Positions 12,141 through 25,500 of a stretch of 64,000 nucleotides of DNA are shown piece after piece. The translations under genes were made by a program, and so were the position numbers. The notes under the pieces were generated by a model that searched no databases, had not been told where the DNA came from, and saw only the letters and a program-made list of their open reading frames with translations. Source of the DNA: Acridotheres tristis (lineage: Eukaryota; Chordata; Aves; Passeriformes; Sturnidae); the NCBI GenBank assembly GCA_037013685.1, contig CM072886.1:61558933-61622932 (forward strand). The letters are read 5' to 3'. The number at the start of each line of letters is the position of its first letter. Position 1 is the first letter of the stretch.

Positions 12141-14112
12141 TGCAGGGGGAAGTGCCCTGTGTGAGATGCCAAGAGCAGTACCAGGAGGTGCTTATACCCC
12201 TGCTCACATTGGGCTGGGCATGGCGCGGGAGGAGAGGACAAATGCAAAAGGGATGGGAGCAGTGGAGAGATTTATGCACCACCAGGTCAGGAGGCTGGTA
12301 GTTCTCACATTGTCCAACTTAATGTACTGTTTACAGGCCACTGCTTGAGCTTCATCTGTGAGATGCAAAGCTCTGATGGGAACCTGGGACATAGTAATTT
12401 ATGTACTTCCAATACAAAGAGCCAGCTCCTCTCAATCCTCCTTTCAGATACTTCTCTCACAAAAATGGAAACAAAAGATGATTGCAAAGCCTGGGATGCT
12501 GTCAGGGTTCTGCTGTTCAGAACAATCATTTCCTCTCCAGCAAGAAAAAGGGAGCCAGAGGGGAGGACGGCAGAGATAACACATAGCACAATTTACTGCC
12601 CCAAAACAACCTCCTCGACTAAAGGCATGACTGTAATCATTGGTGTGAAAATACACTCCCTGCTAACATGTGAGTGTGATTTACAGCGTGGTTTCATTCC
12701 CAGCAAAAGGGCTTTTGGCAGCCAGGAAGGCCGGGCACATCAGCTCCAGGCTGCAGCACGTGGGGCTGTGTGCAGGTTAGAGGGGCATCTCACAGGAAGA
12801 GGGATGCTTTCTCCTGACACTGCTCAACTGCCACAACATTTCAGGATGCATCCCATTAAAACACAAATACAATTATGATAACGGCAATGATGGACAGTGT
12901 GCTGAAATAGTTTTAATTTTTGAGATGTCCCAATGAATGCTTCTGAGTTACAGAAATCTTAAGAAGCTTATTGTATTAGTTCTGTTCCCTCAGTTAAGGA
13001 AAATCAGCTTTAAATTACTCTTCCACAAGAGAGGAAAATAGAAAGCATAGGTGGTGTATATTAGAGAAAGCCAGGTTTCACCAAAATCGGTTTAAATTAA
13101 CTCTTAAATTTTACCACAAATATCTGCTAGCTGGTTTTGAATGGGGCATATATCAGTTTAAATTGAGCTCTCATAGAGGCTTCCTTCAGTTATCACAGAA
13201 CAAACTAGTCAAATAGACTGCCATCTATTCTAACAATGGCTAATGTTATCGTTACTTCCCAACAGAACGAGACATGCCAGGCTCAGAGTTCGATCTGCTG
13301 CTGAAGATGTGAGATGTCTAATGTCATCTTTCAAATTTAAATACCAAAGGCATAAAGGTTGGTGTCTTGAGAAGGGATTGCAACACATGCAAAGCTTTAA
13401 AAAGACTCCCTGGCCAGATCTAATTTTAGCTTTCCTAACACAGTCTCTGGCTGCTTTGACAATTTCTCTAGAATTCCTTTGTGCTGATTTTCAGGCATTC
13501 TTCTGACCTGTGCAGGCTCTGTGCATCCATTGCTGACACTGGTATCAAACTAGTAGAGACAGGATGGATTGAGGTTCCCCTGCCCCTCACCAGCTGTGGC
13601 CAAAGCTGTCCCTCCCCTTCCCTATCAGTCTGATAGGGACAGATGGGCCCTATCAGCCCCCAGTGGCCCCGGGGTCTAAGAGGCAAACCCCTGGCACCGT
13701 TCCTGTAAGCATTTGTTGATTCACCAGATTCAACTGGCCCTTTCAAACTCCTTCCCTTTGACTGGGAGAACCAACAAAAAAACTATCTGTGCCTCAGAGT
13801 CGTTTATGTCACAGTCATACCATGAACTGTCAGAGCTCTTCATGACATTTCATAGGCAGGTGTCTATACTTCTGCAAAAGCAGCTTGGCTCAGGTCAGTA
13901 AAAATAAAGCCACTACTCATAGCTTAATTTAACAGAGTGAGGGAAAATTTGCACAGAATAAAACAGGAAGTAAAAGGCAAGGTGGAGCTCCATATCCTAA
14001 TTCTCAGTAGTCCATACGTAAGTCTCCATCCATTCCCCTACAAACATCTGTTGTATCCAAATCAGCCCCTACTCTGGCTAATTATCTAACTCTTATTTTC
14101 CTGCAAAATCAT
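12141..14112. other. Unique non-coding sequence
   Basis: This stretch contains the longest stop-free frame of the window (12345-12878, 177 codons). It has no recognisable domain, and overlapping frames on both strands are open too, so I regard it as chance. A perfect 9-bp palindrome (CCCTATCAG t CTGATAGGG) lies at 13620-13638. Confidence 0.45.
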
Positions 14113-14195
14113 TCTCAGTTTTTTACAAAAGGGGAAACTGAGATTGAGAAAGACAAAGAAAGGGAAAAATAGCCTTGCCCAAATTCCAAGGCTGC
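14113..14195 (-). repeat. MIR-like SINE relic
   Basis: TTTTTTACAAAAGGGGAAACTG, GAGAAAGACAAAGAAAGGG and TAGCCTTGCCCAAATTCCAAG follow the order of the reverse-complement MIR core (CCATTTTACAGATGAGGAAACTGAGG..AGAGAGG..ACTTGCCCAAGGTCAC). The copy is heavily diverged, as expected for an ancient element. Confidence 0.5.
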
Positions 14196-15837
14196 ACTTC
14201 AAAGAATAGATAGCATGCTTCCACTCCAAGGACACAAACCTTATAAAAATTATCCATACAAACTATTTCAGAATTTTAATGACTGTCCACTACTGTTATC
14301 ACTAGTATGGAAACTATTTTACTGCCAGGTAAGTAACAGCACAGGCCCTGAAGTGCAACATTAAGAGGCATCAAGCCAAATTTGCTAAGAGTGTGCAAGG
14401 AGCAGAGCCACAGCTCCATACCATACCAGATTCTGGTCCAGTGTTCCCCATCCAGCTTGCTGCCTTTCTCTAGCTGTTTCCTGCACAAATACAGTCATGT
14501 GTCATTTACCCTGAAAGTACTTTTCTTCTATTGATCCGTTTATGATTTGTCTTTCTTTGTGAAAATATAAGGTGATTGGGTAATTCACAATTACTATAAG
14601 AAACAAGTAATCATACTGAATGAGCAAATTAATGGTTTATTTGATGTTAATAAATCATCTGCTGCTTCCTCATATATGTCACGGGAAAAGCTTCAGAGAT
14701 GCCTAGAGGGTCAAATTCCCTCATCAGTGGCAAAGATCACAAAGAAAACTACTTACATTTGAAGATCTGGGACGTAGAGGAGGAAATGGTAAGGTTGGGT
14801 CACCATCCAGGGTCGGCTGTACTTAAAATGTAGGAGAGCTCAGGCAGATTCATGCCATGTTGGTTATCCAGGCAGCTGGCAGGTGAGGGAGGAGGAAGAC
14901 ACCTGTATGGCATGACTGGGCTCCAGGAAGATCCTGGCACTTTCCTGCGTCATTGGGAAACACCATAAGAATCAAAGAGCCAAAAACCAAAATGAGCACA
15001 TGCTGACTAGAGGTTAACTGTGGCCATCAGAGATGAGTGGTTACATGGACATGCCTGTTTCAAAATTATCAGGCATTTTTTAGCTTCTATAGTTTTTAAA
15101 GAAAAGGTTGCAGAAAATTATGGAATTGCCTAAAAAACCCCCAAAAATCAAAACTGTGTTTTGTCTTCTGAATGAGACCATGTAAAGCTGGCAGGAATAG
15201 ACATGCACATGAACAAGAAACTTCACTGAAGGTCTTAATGGACTTAAGAAAAAAAGTGCTGACAAGAGCCCACTGGCATATAAAATGTGTGCTATTCAAG
15301 ACACTCAGACTGTTCTTCTTTTGCAGAAACATTTAGCTCTCCTAAGGAGCCTTCAAAGAAGAAAGCAGGAAAAATAAATGGAAAAAACCCCCCTGCTGCC
15401 ACGGCTCCTTAAAAAACATCCCTTGCATGATGCCAGCTAACTATGGTGGGCATGGCAGCAGTTGGACACCATCTTAACCATGCTGATCTCTCATGCAGCC
15501 AGGAAAACCAAATCCTCCTGGTGCTGCTCACAAAAGGAACAGGGCCTCTTCTTCCTTCTTACTATAAAATTGATGCCTGCTGTTGGGAAGGCAATGGATG
15601 ACTTACTAGAGGATGAACCAGTCGTTTACTCAATCCCGCTGTGGTGCATAGGAGAGCAATGCTCGTGTGTTCATACAAATGAAAGCTGCACTGCCTTGGA
15701 TTGCTGCCGAAAATGAGGAAGATATTTCCATTCAAACTTTTAGACTAGCTTTCTTTTAATGTTTTAATTCTGTTTGATGACTTAGTCCAGCCTGCAATTT
15801 CATGTTCCTGGAGGTACTGTAAAAGTATAAAATAAAA
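14196..15837. other. Unique non-coding sequence
   Basis: No transposon was recognised. Two short splice-bounded open segments (14272-14328 plus, 14757-14816 minus) were considered and not called as genes. Confidence 0.45.
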
Positions 15838-15885
15838 AGACAGGCCCTATCTCAAGCAGTTTACAGTCTAAACACAAGTCAAAAT
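15838..15885. repeat. Possible L2-like relic
   Basis: CAGGCCCTATCTCAAGCAG followed by TTTACAGTCTAA resembles the motif CAGTCCCTGCCCCAAAGAGCTTACAGTCTAA found in ancient amniote L2-like repeats. It is only about 45 bp long, so this is tentative. Confidence 0.3.
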
Positions 15886-18800
15886 GAGAACAGATGAACA
15901 GACCAAGTAGGGAGCATGGCTGAGATTAACCAGGGATAAGATACAATAGAGAAAAAATGGGGATAAAAGACTCAGCCCGATGAAACCCATACATAAGTTG
16001 GAGGAAGATAAGAAGGTCCTCCAAAGGACGTGCTGAAGGAGATTAAAGAGGTAGGAGAGGCAGGAAATGATAGCACCATGGAAGCCAAAGAAGAAGTTTT
16101 CCAGAGGAGCAGCACTGACTGTCTCGACTGGGGCACATTTTTCGGTGAAAGTTCAGGGGTATCTTTTGCTGCAAGCCATCAGCTGGAAAGGGATTGTTGG
16201 TTTTGGGGTTTGGTTTTATTTTACTTTTACGGGGATAGTGCTTGAGAGATTCCCTAGAGCATACTCTCTTTATAATCCTTTTGGGATTAAATAACTCCAG
16301 ACACATTTCCCTGAGGGCTGGATCCCCTTTCAGTTTGGCAGGCTGGATAGGCAGCTGCAACCTCTCCCTGCAGAGGGAGAGGATGTTAACTATCTCCCTG
16401 CCACAAATTCCATGGCATGCTGAATTCCCTCAGCCTGGGATCAACCTGAATTTTACTTCTAGACCATCTTTATCATGCAGAACAGCAGAGAGGTGTGCCA
16501 TCATCCTGCAAGAAGAAGAGGATCCAGAGGACTTTGGCATATCCAGATAGGAAGTGGGAGCAAATGGCCAATGGAGCCTGATTTTCAAACGCCAAGCTGA
16601 ATGCTGTAACCATGGCTGCTCCACAGAAAGTCAGGAAGAGAAAAAGAGCAAGCAAAGTATGTGTGTAGATGAACATTTCCTTCTGTAATACACGTATATT
16701 CAGGACATTTAGATTGTACTAAACCTATGGAAAAATGAGGCCTGTTTTCCTGGGATGTGGAAGAGAACAGAGGAATCTTCTCTCCTGCCCTGACAAGACA
16801 AAGCAATCATGAGAATGTAAAGTCATACCATCTAATCAGATATGGAAGCTTATCAATGTACCCCAAATTGCAAGTATCCTGTTTGGAATGCTCTGCTTCA
16901 TGGCATGAGTGCAGTCCATTCCCATGGATTTCACAATATATCTCACGATGAGTCAGTCTGGAGGAAGTCCATTGAAAGCAGAACTTCCCCAGTTCAGAGA
17001 TCATCAGATTTATTTCTCTATTAAAAAAGAAAGCTTCTACTTGCTTCAGTGAGGAGAAATCCAGTCTAACCCAAGTTAAAATCTCCTCTGTATTATTTTA
17101 GTCTTTCTGTTAGCAGCTTTGTTTTATGTCTCCTTTCAAGAAGTTACATTCTTAGAACATGCCCACTTACCCAGTTTCACTATTAAGTGTGTAGCTAACA
17201 ATGAACCTGTCCAATACCTGCTAGGAGAAGGGAAACGTGACAAACCAGCAGTGGTGATACATTTCATTTTGCAGGAATGCGATGGGTAGTGGAGCAAGAA
17301 ATCACGTACCAAGACAGCAAGGGAGAATTGGAAAATGAGCCTTGTGCTCCCTCAGTATGGTACCTTGAGGGGAGTAGCTGGGATAATAATTTACATAAGT
17401 CACTAAACTCTGTTAGTTGAAGAATAAGTAAGCATTGGTAGGATGTGACCCTGCTCTTTGTTGGTTTCATTTGGAGAGTTCACAGTATTGGAAAACAGCA
17501 GAGCAGAAGGCATGCTTTTCTGGTCTGAACTGGAATGTCCCCACATGGGGACTCACATCTTTCTCCATGCTCAAGCCAAGCTCCCATGCAGTGTGTGTGG
17601 GAACTCAGTGCTCGCTGCTTCCCCTTTACTGCCAAGATGGGGGGAATCATCTCCAAATTTACAAAAAACTTAAATTAAGGAAATGAATGTTTCAGCAATA
17701 CCAGCCGTGCTGTGTGAGGTGTCACGTGCACACAGCCCAGCACATCAGTCATTTCCCTTTATGGAATGCATGGAAAGTCAGCATGAGCCTCACATCTGAA
17801 GCCATGGGGCTGTAGCTTCCTCCTGGTCCAGCCATGCTGACCAAAAAGGCTAGGATTCCTTTCCAGGGGGAGGTTTTCACCAGCGCAGCTGATTCTGTCT
17901 GATGAGCATTTTGGGAGTCAGCAGACTGAGCCAAGAGGGGGAAAAGCTCTGCATGGGAGAAAGGGCGGGCTGCCCACTGTGGTGCAGGTGGACAGTGCAG
18001 GCTCTACGGCACCCAAAGAGGACAGATGCCCACAGCTCAAGACATGTGGTTTGATGTGTCACAATGTGAGTGCTCACAGTGCAGCCTTACTGCAACAGGG
18101 TATGCTCAGCCCCGCTCCATGTTACTGAATCCCTGTAAATCACACAGTCTTGATGGAAATGGCAGATATATCTGTTTATCCTCTGTGGGCACAGAGTAAA
18201 TCTAATTAAACCTGGAGGCTTCCGAAGTGCCATTAAGGCAAATTGGTGAAACGTATTAAATTACACTCCCCCCATCTTCCTGTGGTTTTGGCCTCCCCAT
18301 CTGAGGGACAGGATTTTAGAACACATAAACTGACGGAAAGTTCCTCAATCTCCAAGGAAAGATGGGAGAATGAGTGGTCTGTTCACATTTTCCCATAAGT
18401 ATCACAGTAGCAGTCTGTGAGGAAAGAGTTTATTTTAGGAAGAGCTATTTTGAAAACTAAAGTGTCACATCCTGGCTGGCTCTTCTCATGGTGTTACTAT
18501 AATCATCCAGTTATGACAAGCTTAATGCAGAAAAAGCAACCTTTTTTTCTTTCTTTCTTTTTTTAGGGAAAAGAAACAATGTAGCTAGCATATTTTTGGA
18601 CAAAGACTGTCATTTTATTTCTTTTTTGGTACTCTCTTTACTTTTCCCTGTCATTTAAACCTATTTATAAAGCACCAGACACTAGATCTAGGAACTGTCT
18701 GTCCTTTTTGATGCAGAAGTCCATGCTGGCAGCTCTACCTACCCCTGCACATTTGAGAGGATTTTCTGAGTCTAACACAGCAAGCGCTTTTCCGGCTGGC

Positions 18801-20434
18801 ACGTGCTCTCCTGAATTCCCCTGCTTTCACATAGCTGTGGCTGGGGATAGGAAACCACAGCTGATGAGAGCTCAACATCTCCATTGTCCAAGTTAGTGCT
18901 TTTTGATGCTGAGTGGATGCATCCAAAGATCAGAGTCAGCCCACAGGAACCTGTCTCCCTCCCTAGGGCAGTGCAGCCAGGTGGGCAGATATCTTGCTGT
19001 GGAGTCTGAGCTGGAGGAGCCGAGTCTCAGCTTGGCAGGCATTGGAGCTGGGATGTGACCAGGCTGGCCGGTCCTGCCTGTGCCAGGCACAGCAGTGGTC
19101 AGATCTTACACCTCCCTCCTCTTCTCTGCTCTAGCTGAAGACCAGAGTAGCTCAGAGCAGGACTAAAAGACTGGGTGCTTTCATGAAATAAAATTATTTT
19201 CGCAGCTGGAGTTGAAGCACAGTGGTTCATTCTGACTTAAACTGCATTTTCTGTGGACGGACAAACAAGGCAAACTCAGACTGCATCTCTTCTTGCACTT
19301 AAGTAGCTCCTGCTTTGAATTCAAAGGGCATAAGTAGGAAATTGATATACTTTCTAATTTATTGGAGAGAAGATAACTCTCGGAAAACCAAGGAGACTGC
19401 TCTCAATTTATGGGAAGCGAGCGCTTTTAAACACTGAATGAGCGAATGTTGAAAGAGTCCTGCCTATAGAGCTTCATGCATTTAATATTCAGAAGACTCA
19501 CAGGAGATGCTAAAGTGCCCTCAGCTCAGAAAATTAATAAAATATTATCTCATGAGTGAACTTCAAAAGCTTTGGCAGTTCCATTCATTCCACTTCAGAT
19601 AAGCAGCCAAAATATTGCAATATCCTGCTAACCTGATGTGAAACATCCAGCTTTCCTTGGCCAGTACCATTAAGCTGGAACTGTGTGAACAATCTTTATT
19701 ATTGAATATTTAGCCATTTCATCTTCTCTGTTGTGTCTCCCTATGCATGGATCCAGTAATTCCTGTTTCTCAATGTGGATCTAGGCCCAGATACTCAGCG
19801 GGGCTTTGATGAAACAGCAGGAGACTGAAGACAGAATTTAAAGACTGCTTTTTGCGAAAGTTGCAGCTCTGTATTTAAGGGGTGGCCTATCTAGAGATGT
19901 CTCTCTCTTGGACTGGAGGATCACATTTGGCTGGTGGACAAAATGATCAATTCTGCAAAAGACATGGCAAGAGGACTATCTGAGCAGAGGACACTTTGGA
20001 GAGAGCCTACACTTTGGTGGCTTTGTGTTGCCAGGATCAGCTTGGACAGCCTTGAAGCTGGACTCTCAATCTATTCTATTCTATTCTCCCTTCACAGCTT
20101 TGAGTTGTTTTTTTTGTTGTTGTTGTTTTCCTCAGACTCCTCTTGCCGTAATAAATGATGAGCTAGAATGTAAGCTATTGGTACAGGCTGAACCTTTTGA
20201 TTTTGAGCCATCAGGTGGCCTTGCTCTCAGGCTACTGCATGCCAACAATTTGGGTTCATGTTCCACAGCACTGAGACCTGGTGCTTGCTGAAGATGCAGT
20301 TGGGGGGACTAACACTGAGATCCCAAATTCACCTGATGCTTATGGGAGTCAATATGTACTAAAGTTTCTCTTTTCCCCGCTGTAGTAGCAACTCACCCAA
20401 GCAGCAGTGGGAGGACACATCACAACAACCAACA
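15886..20434. other. Unique non-coding sequence
   Basis: No gene was seen. Small features include a 9-bp hairpin CCTCTCCCT/AGGGAGAGG at 16361-16382, a CT-rich tract at 18541-18564, three CTATT units near 20070-20085, and a T/GTT run near 20109-20128. The stretch 19370-19620 is AT-rich and non-repetitive and may be a conserved non-coding element. Confidence 0.45.
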
Positions 20435-21031
20435 GGAAGGATGTGCACTGAGAATAGTGTGGCCAACAGGACCAGGACAGTGGTTGTCCCCCTGTACTCG
20501 ACACTGGTGAGGCCACACCTCCAATCCTGTGTTCCATTTTGGGCCACTCCAAGAAAGCCACTCAGGTGCTGAAGTTTGTCCAGAGGATGGAAATGGAGTT
20601 GGTGAAGGGTCAGGAGCACAAGTCTGATGAGGAATGACTGAGGGAGCTGAGGTTGTTTAGCCTGGAAGGAAGCTCAGGGATGACTTTATTACTCTCTACA
20701 CCATCTTGAAAGGAGGATGTAGCCCGGTGGGGGTTGGTCTTTTCTCCCAGGCAACCAGTGACAAGACAAGAGGACACAGCCTCACACTGTTCTAGGGGAG
20801 GTTCAGGCTGGACGTTCAGGCTGGACATTCAGGAGGACTTTCTTCATGGAAAGGTCTGCTAAGCTATGGAAGGGACTGACCAGGGAGGTGGTGGAGTCAC
20901 CATCTCTGGAGGTGTTCAAGAAAAAACTGGCACTTAGCGCCATGGTCTAGTTGGCAAGGTGGTGATCAAAATTTGGTCTTGATGACCACAGAGGTCTTTT
21001 CCAACATAAACGATTCTGCAGTCCTGTGATC
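20435..21031 (+). mobile_element. CR1 LINE, 5'-truncated 3' end (about 600 bp)
   Basis: Collinear CR1 3'-region blocks occur in order: GTGTGGCCAACAGGACCAGG, CTGGTGAGGCCACACCTCCA, GAAGGGTCAGGAGCACAAGT, TTGTTTAGCCTGGA, CAAGAGGACACAGCC, GGAGGTGGTGGAGTCACCAT, and the terminal AGAGGTCTTTTCCAACATAA with a degenerate GATTCTGCAGTCCTGTGATC tail. The copy is truncated at its 5' end, diverged, and has no usable reverse transcriptase frame. A 13-bp piece (TTCAGGCTGGAC plus one base) is repeated at about 20805-20830. Confidence 0.9.
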
Positions 21032-21571
21032 ACCACTGAATGACAGTGTTACAGCATATTTGTAGGCAGAGAGAACAGAACCTGTGTTCTTCACCTCCTC
21101 TACATCCTGGATGACACTTCCCAGCAAACATAAGAGACGGCTACTTCTCTCCAATTTCTGCTGGAAAAGAATACATTCTTAAGCAATGGTGAACACATTT
21201 ACAGAAATTCCCCTGCCCATGACTGCATGCTGCTTGGAAACAGAGAGAGATCCATTTCTACGCCACCAGTTCAACAAGAGGCAATAGCAGCTGAGAACCA
21301 CCATAATCACAGGGCTGTTTGGTTATCCACATGGCATCAATTGTCTCTGCTAGCCCAGATATTCACTTCAACCCAGCCCAGACTGACACTCTCATCAGTA
21401 TAGTCTACAGACAGAACAAAAATTAAATCCCTCCAGGATCTGACTCTCCTCTCATCTCTGCCGCCGGTCCCTCCACATGAGGAAGGGAGCCCAGGGGAAG
21501 CTTTATTAGTCTGTCGATGAACTTAAAATGATAGTGCTTGCAGGACTGTCAATCCAGCACAAGTAATGAGT
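21032..21571. other. Unique non-coding sequence
   Basis: Nothing was recognised between the CR1 end and the AT microsatellite. Confidence 0.5.
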
Positions 21572-21573
21572 TA

Positions 21574-21594
21574 AATATATATATATATATATAT
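21574..21594. repeat. (AT)n microsatellite
   Basis: About ten alternating AT units, with further AT-rich sequence on both sides. Confidence 0.9.
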
Positions 21595-21753
21595 TTATAT
21601 TTAATTGCCAATTCATCAGTAACTCTTGACAGATGGAATCCTTGCATTTCAGGTCAACTTGACATCACCAGCACTCAAAGGTCCAAGTGAGCATTGCCAA
21701 ATTTAATGAGCTGCAGTAACAATGTCTCCACATTATTGGACTAATTACTAGCT

Positions 21754-21945
21754 GAAAAAAAGAAAAGAAAAGAAAAGAAAAGAAAAGAAAAGAAAAGAAA
21801 AGAAAAGAAAAGAAAAGAAAAGAAAAGAAAAGAAAAGAAAAGAAAAGAAAAGAAAAGAAAAGAAAAGAAAAGAAAAGAAAAGAAAAGAAAAGAAAAGAAA
21901 AGAAAAGAAAAGAAAAGAAGGAGAGGGGGAGGAAGAAGAAGAAAA
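21754..21945. repeat. (AAAAG)n microsatellite within a 192-nt homopurine tract
   Basis: About 32 uninterrupted AAAAG units (21755-21919) pass into GA/GGA-rich sequence, giving a continuous run of purines to 21945. The array is a near-perfect mirror repeat, the arrangement that allows triplex (H-DNA) formation. The very low interruption rate suggests a young, length-variable locus. Confidence 0.98.
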
Positions 21946-22528
21946 TCCTCTAAACAGATGAAACTTTAATTAACAGCATTTTGAGACATTACTTATTATG
22001 GAGCAAATGGCACTTCAAAGTGAAAATAGCCTCTAGGTGGATGATAGATCTAATGAAAGGTACAGTAGTCAATTTAGTACTAACTTGCTTCATATATATG
22101 GCTTTAAGTCTTCAGAATAACCAGACTTCATGGCAACAGCCAGTGCACACCATTCCTCATGATGCAAAGACTCCAAGTCTCTATTTTCACCAACCATGGA
22201 CCATCCAGACAGGTTGGGCATGAGGGCAGCCTGCTGCAGGTAGATCCCATCTATCAAATCCAGCTAGAGCACGTGGTCACTTCAGCTGGTGGCACAGGCC
22301 TGGCAACTTGAGCAGTGTGTCTTGAATTTCCAATGCAAGATTCTTACATTAAAAAAAAAAGTACTGTTTTCATTAAAAGTAGTGGCTACAGCCTTGAACT
22401 TACAGGTTGAATGTATATGTTTCATTGAAGCCAGTGCAAAAGTTTCATGTTAAATTTGTGAAATTATTAATAGAATTCAGCCTTGCACGAAGCAAATGCA
22501 AAACTAATTTCTTCAAATCAACTTTCAG
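21946..22528. other. Unique non-coding sequence
   Basis: Nothing recognisable was seen. An A10 run lies near 22351. Confidence 0.5.
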
Positions 22529-22571
<43 letters not shown>

Positions 22572-22572
22572 A
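22529..22572. repeat. Compound (CT)9(CA)13 microsatellite
   Basis: Nine CT units (22529-22546) are followed directly by thirteen CA units (22547-22572). This is a standard compound dinucleotide repeat. Confidence 0.97.
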
Positions 22573-25500
22573 TACAGCTATCTAAACAGATATGGAAAAA
22601 AAACTAAAATTCCCAGCCTTCAAACCAGTCAAAATATTTTTCCTGTGAACTGAGCAGGAAGAAAAGGAAGAGGTTTGTTGCTCTTTCTATTTTCAAATGC
22701 TGAGCATTGCTCAGATCTGATGTGATGAGGGGCCATGTCAAATTGGTTAGATCAGGTAACAGCAGGCTGGAAAAACCTTTCCTTATTCCATAGAGACCTT
22801 CATGAATCTATTCATATCTTGCCCACTTCACTCGCCACAGTAACCACCTTTATAAACCCCACTGATGGGAACTGCAACCACAGCATCTCAGAGCAGGCTG
22901 TCACCTCCCTGCAATAAATTCCGATGATCCGAGAAGTGTAAATCACGCCGTTTTGTGCAGGGAGAGCTCAGCTGATGTAACAATATTTGCCTGCGTTTAG
23001 GTGCATTTCCCAGACAGGGACCTACAGAGTGGAATTCAGTGCTCGCTGCCATCCTGTGCAATCTTGCAGGATTCAACCAGCCAACCGCTGCCTCTCAGGC
23101 AGGAGGCAGGGGATGATAAAACTTGGCATTGTCTGGTTGTACAGAATGCACGCTTGCTGCAAATTGAGCTTGAATATTGCTGAGAGGCGGGGAAGGGGAA
23201 AAGGGGGGGAGGAGAGGCATCAGATTTGTTTAGGCATAAGGACATATCTCAATTTACTCCTTGGTTTTCTTCCCACTCCTGCCCTGGTAGGCCCATTATT
23301 TTCCACTCCAGAATTAGCACATTTGCCAGCAGAACATAAAGGCAATGACTAAGGAAAGATGCCCTTGGAGCATTTTCTGCCCTTAGGAAGAGACCTTAGT
23401 TGAAGCCATTTGGAAATAAAGCAGCCAGTGCTCTGCTGACAGTGTGTGAAAACACGGGGGGCTCTGTGAACCCATGTTTCTCAGGATACTGCCAAGGCAC
23501 AGGCTGACAGGGTGAGTGAATTCCACATCCCCATTCCCAAACCCTGCTCTGCCGTGCTCTCCTGCTCACTTTCACTGTTGCCTCTGGTAGCACTGCTCTT
23601 ATTGCCTTAGGGTAGATCTAGTCATGCATCACAGCTTCTTACCTTGTTTCTTTCCTTGCACAGAACTCTGTCCTTCCAAAGCAGCATGTATTATGTCCCA
23701 GCCAGCACCAAATCAGCAAAATTTCTGCACTTTGGTAAAGACCCAAGACCACACCTACAAACAGGCTAGTCAGAATCCAGAAATTTAATAGCCTAATGGA
23801 GAGTTCACTTTCACCTCTCCCACCTCCTCCCTCCAGCCAAAACCTTTTAGAAGAAGAGGCAACAGCTAAGAAAGAGGCTGGTGGCTACGTTTAGCTGGAA
23901 CAGGATTTGAGATTTTGAGGGAAAACCCCTGGCTGCAAAGCACTTGGCTGATGCAATCAGAGGGAGAAATAGGCTTCTACCTATCAGAAGAGGGATCCTG
24001 ACATCAGTGAGTATGCAGCAGCTCAGTTAGAGAGGAGCAGGATCACAAGACCCACAGACAAGGTGTACAGTAGGAGAATACACCACAGGGTCTGCTTTTG
24101 TTGCAGGGGGTGCCTTGTTGGTGGCTTCCATGCTGCTGAGCTGCACTTGGCTCACAGGGTTCTGGGGCCCTCATGGTCATCCTCTGCCTCAGCCTGCAAG
24201 ACAGTTCCTGGGTAGGTCCTAGTCCTTAAGCTATGATTATCCATATAACAACCTAATGATGACAGCCACCATTAAGCAACGTGTGACTTGACTCCAGGCT
24301 CAGCCCAAGCCTCTAGCCCATGCCATGCCAGCCCAAATTTGGCATATGAACCCAACGTTTCCTTCACTACTGAGCTGGTGGCTTTCGTGAGTGTTCATAA
24401 CAGTCCTCTTGTGTATGTGGGAGCTGGTTCCTCTTCCAGCCATGACAGTCTCTTCCAACACCCTCTACTCATTTTACCCATGACATTTAGGACACCCTGA
24501 CCACCAGAATGGAAGCCTGCATGGCAGCCAGTAGGGTCCAAGCAGCTGGCAGGTTTCCAGCCTTGTGGTTGCCATCCTTTGTCACTGGAAACACCCTAAT
24601 TATTTGGTAATGCACTGCACTAATCTGACAACCACCTAACTTCAGGTCTGTTAACTTTTTCAAGGCTTTTTTTTTTAAAAAAGCCCACCAATTGCAAACC
24701 CCTTTCCCAGTGCAGCACTCCTTGCTCTGCTCAAGCAGAAGGCAGTGCATGAAGATTCTGCACAAGCAGTGGGTCTGAGTGGAGAGCAGGGCACAAGGTA
24801 TCTCCTACATCTGTTCAACCAGGCCAAGAAGTTGTATCTACACTGGCCACTACCTTTCTCTGGCCAAGTGGCTCTGGATGGGGAGATCTGTGGGGTATTC
24901 TGGCAGTGCCTCAAAACACCCATGCAAAACTTCTACTACTGAGGCACCTTCTCTGCAAAGAGAGGAGGTCAAAACTCACCTGGGAGGGGCACTGAGCCAA
25001 GCAGGCAAATTATGCGTCTTAGCAGGTATAAGCAGAGGCACTGCCAAATAACCAGGCAGACTTTAAGCCCTGGGATAATTAAGAGTCCTGTACTGTAGAA
25101 ATACCCTAACTTGCAGCGTTCCTGTACTTTTTTCTCCCCTGGCCACACTCAGATACAAACTTTTCACAGCACAGAAAAATGGCAGTGAACAGCCTTCTCA
25201 TTCTTGATCCTTTAGAGCAAAAATAAAATTCAAATTACTGTCCCTCACCAAAGAGTGAATGAGAGAGATCTCCAGTACAAAATGTTTCTCCCAGTCCTCT
25301 GGTATCTGTGAGGCACAGTCATGCCACGGGGGCATGAGGTTTAGCAGCTGTTTGCAAAGTTTCCCCCTGGACCGTGGTTCATATTTCAAGCACCTCTCAG
25401 AGACCATGGGTCTGAAACATAGTTTTGAGTCTTGTCTAGTTAGCTTTTAAGTCTGACTTGCTATGAAGAAGGGTGACGGAAAAGATGGATCAAACAGATG

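Noticed and set aside
12345..12878. 177-codon open frame, the longest in the window
   Set aside because: No domain or motif, other frames are open too, and the length is within chance expectation for 64 kb.
14272..14328. 57-nt plus-strand segment between TTTCAG and CAG/GTAAGT
   Set aside because: Open in one frame, but short and AT-rich, with no partner exon or recognisable peptide.
14757..14816. 60-nt minus-strand segment with acceptor (AAGTACAG) and perfect donor (GTAAGT), proline-rich peptide
   Set aside because: Symmetric and open, but too short to separate from chance; several similar cases occur in the window.
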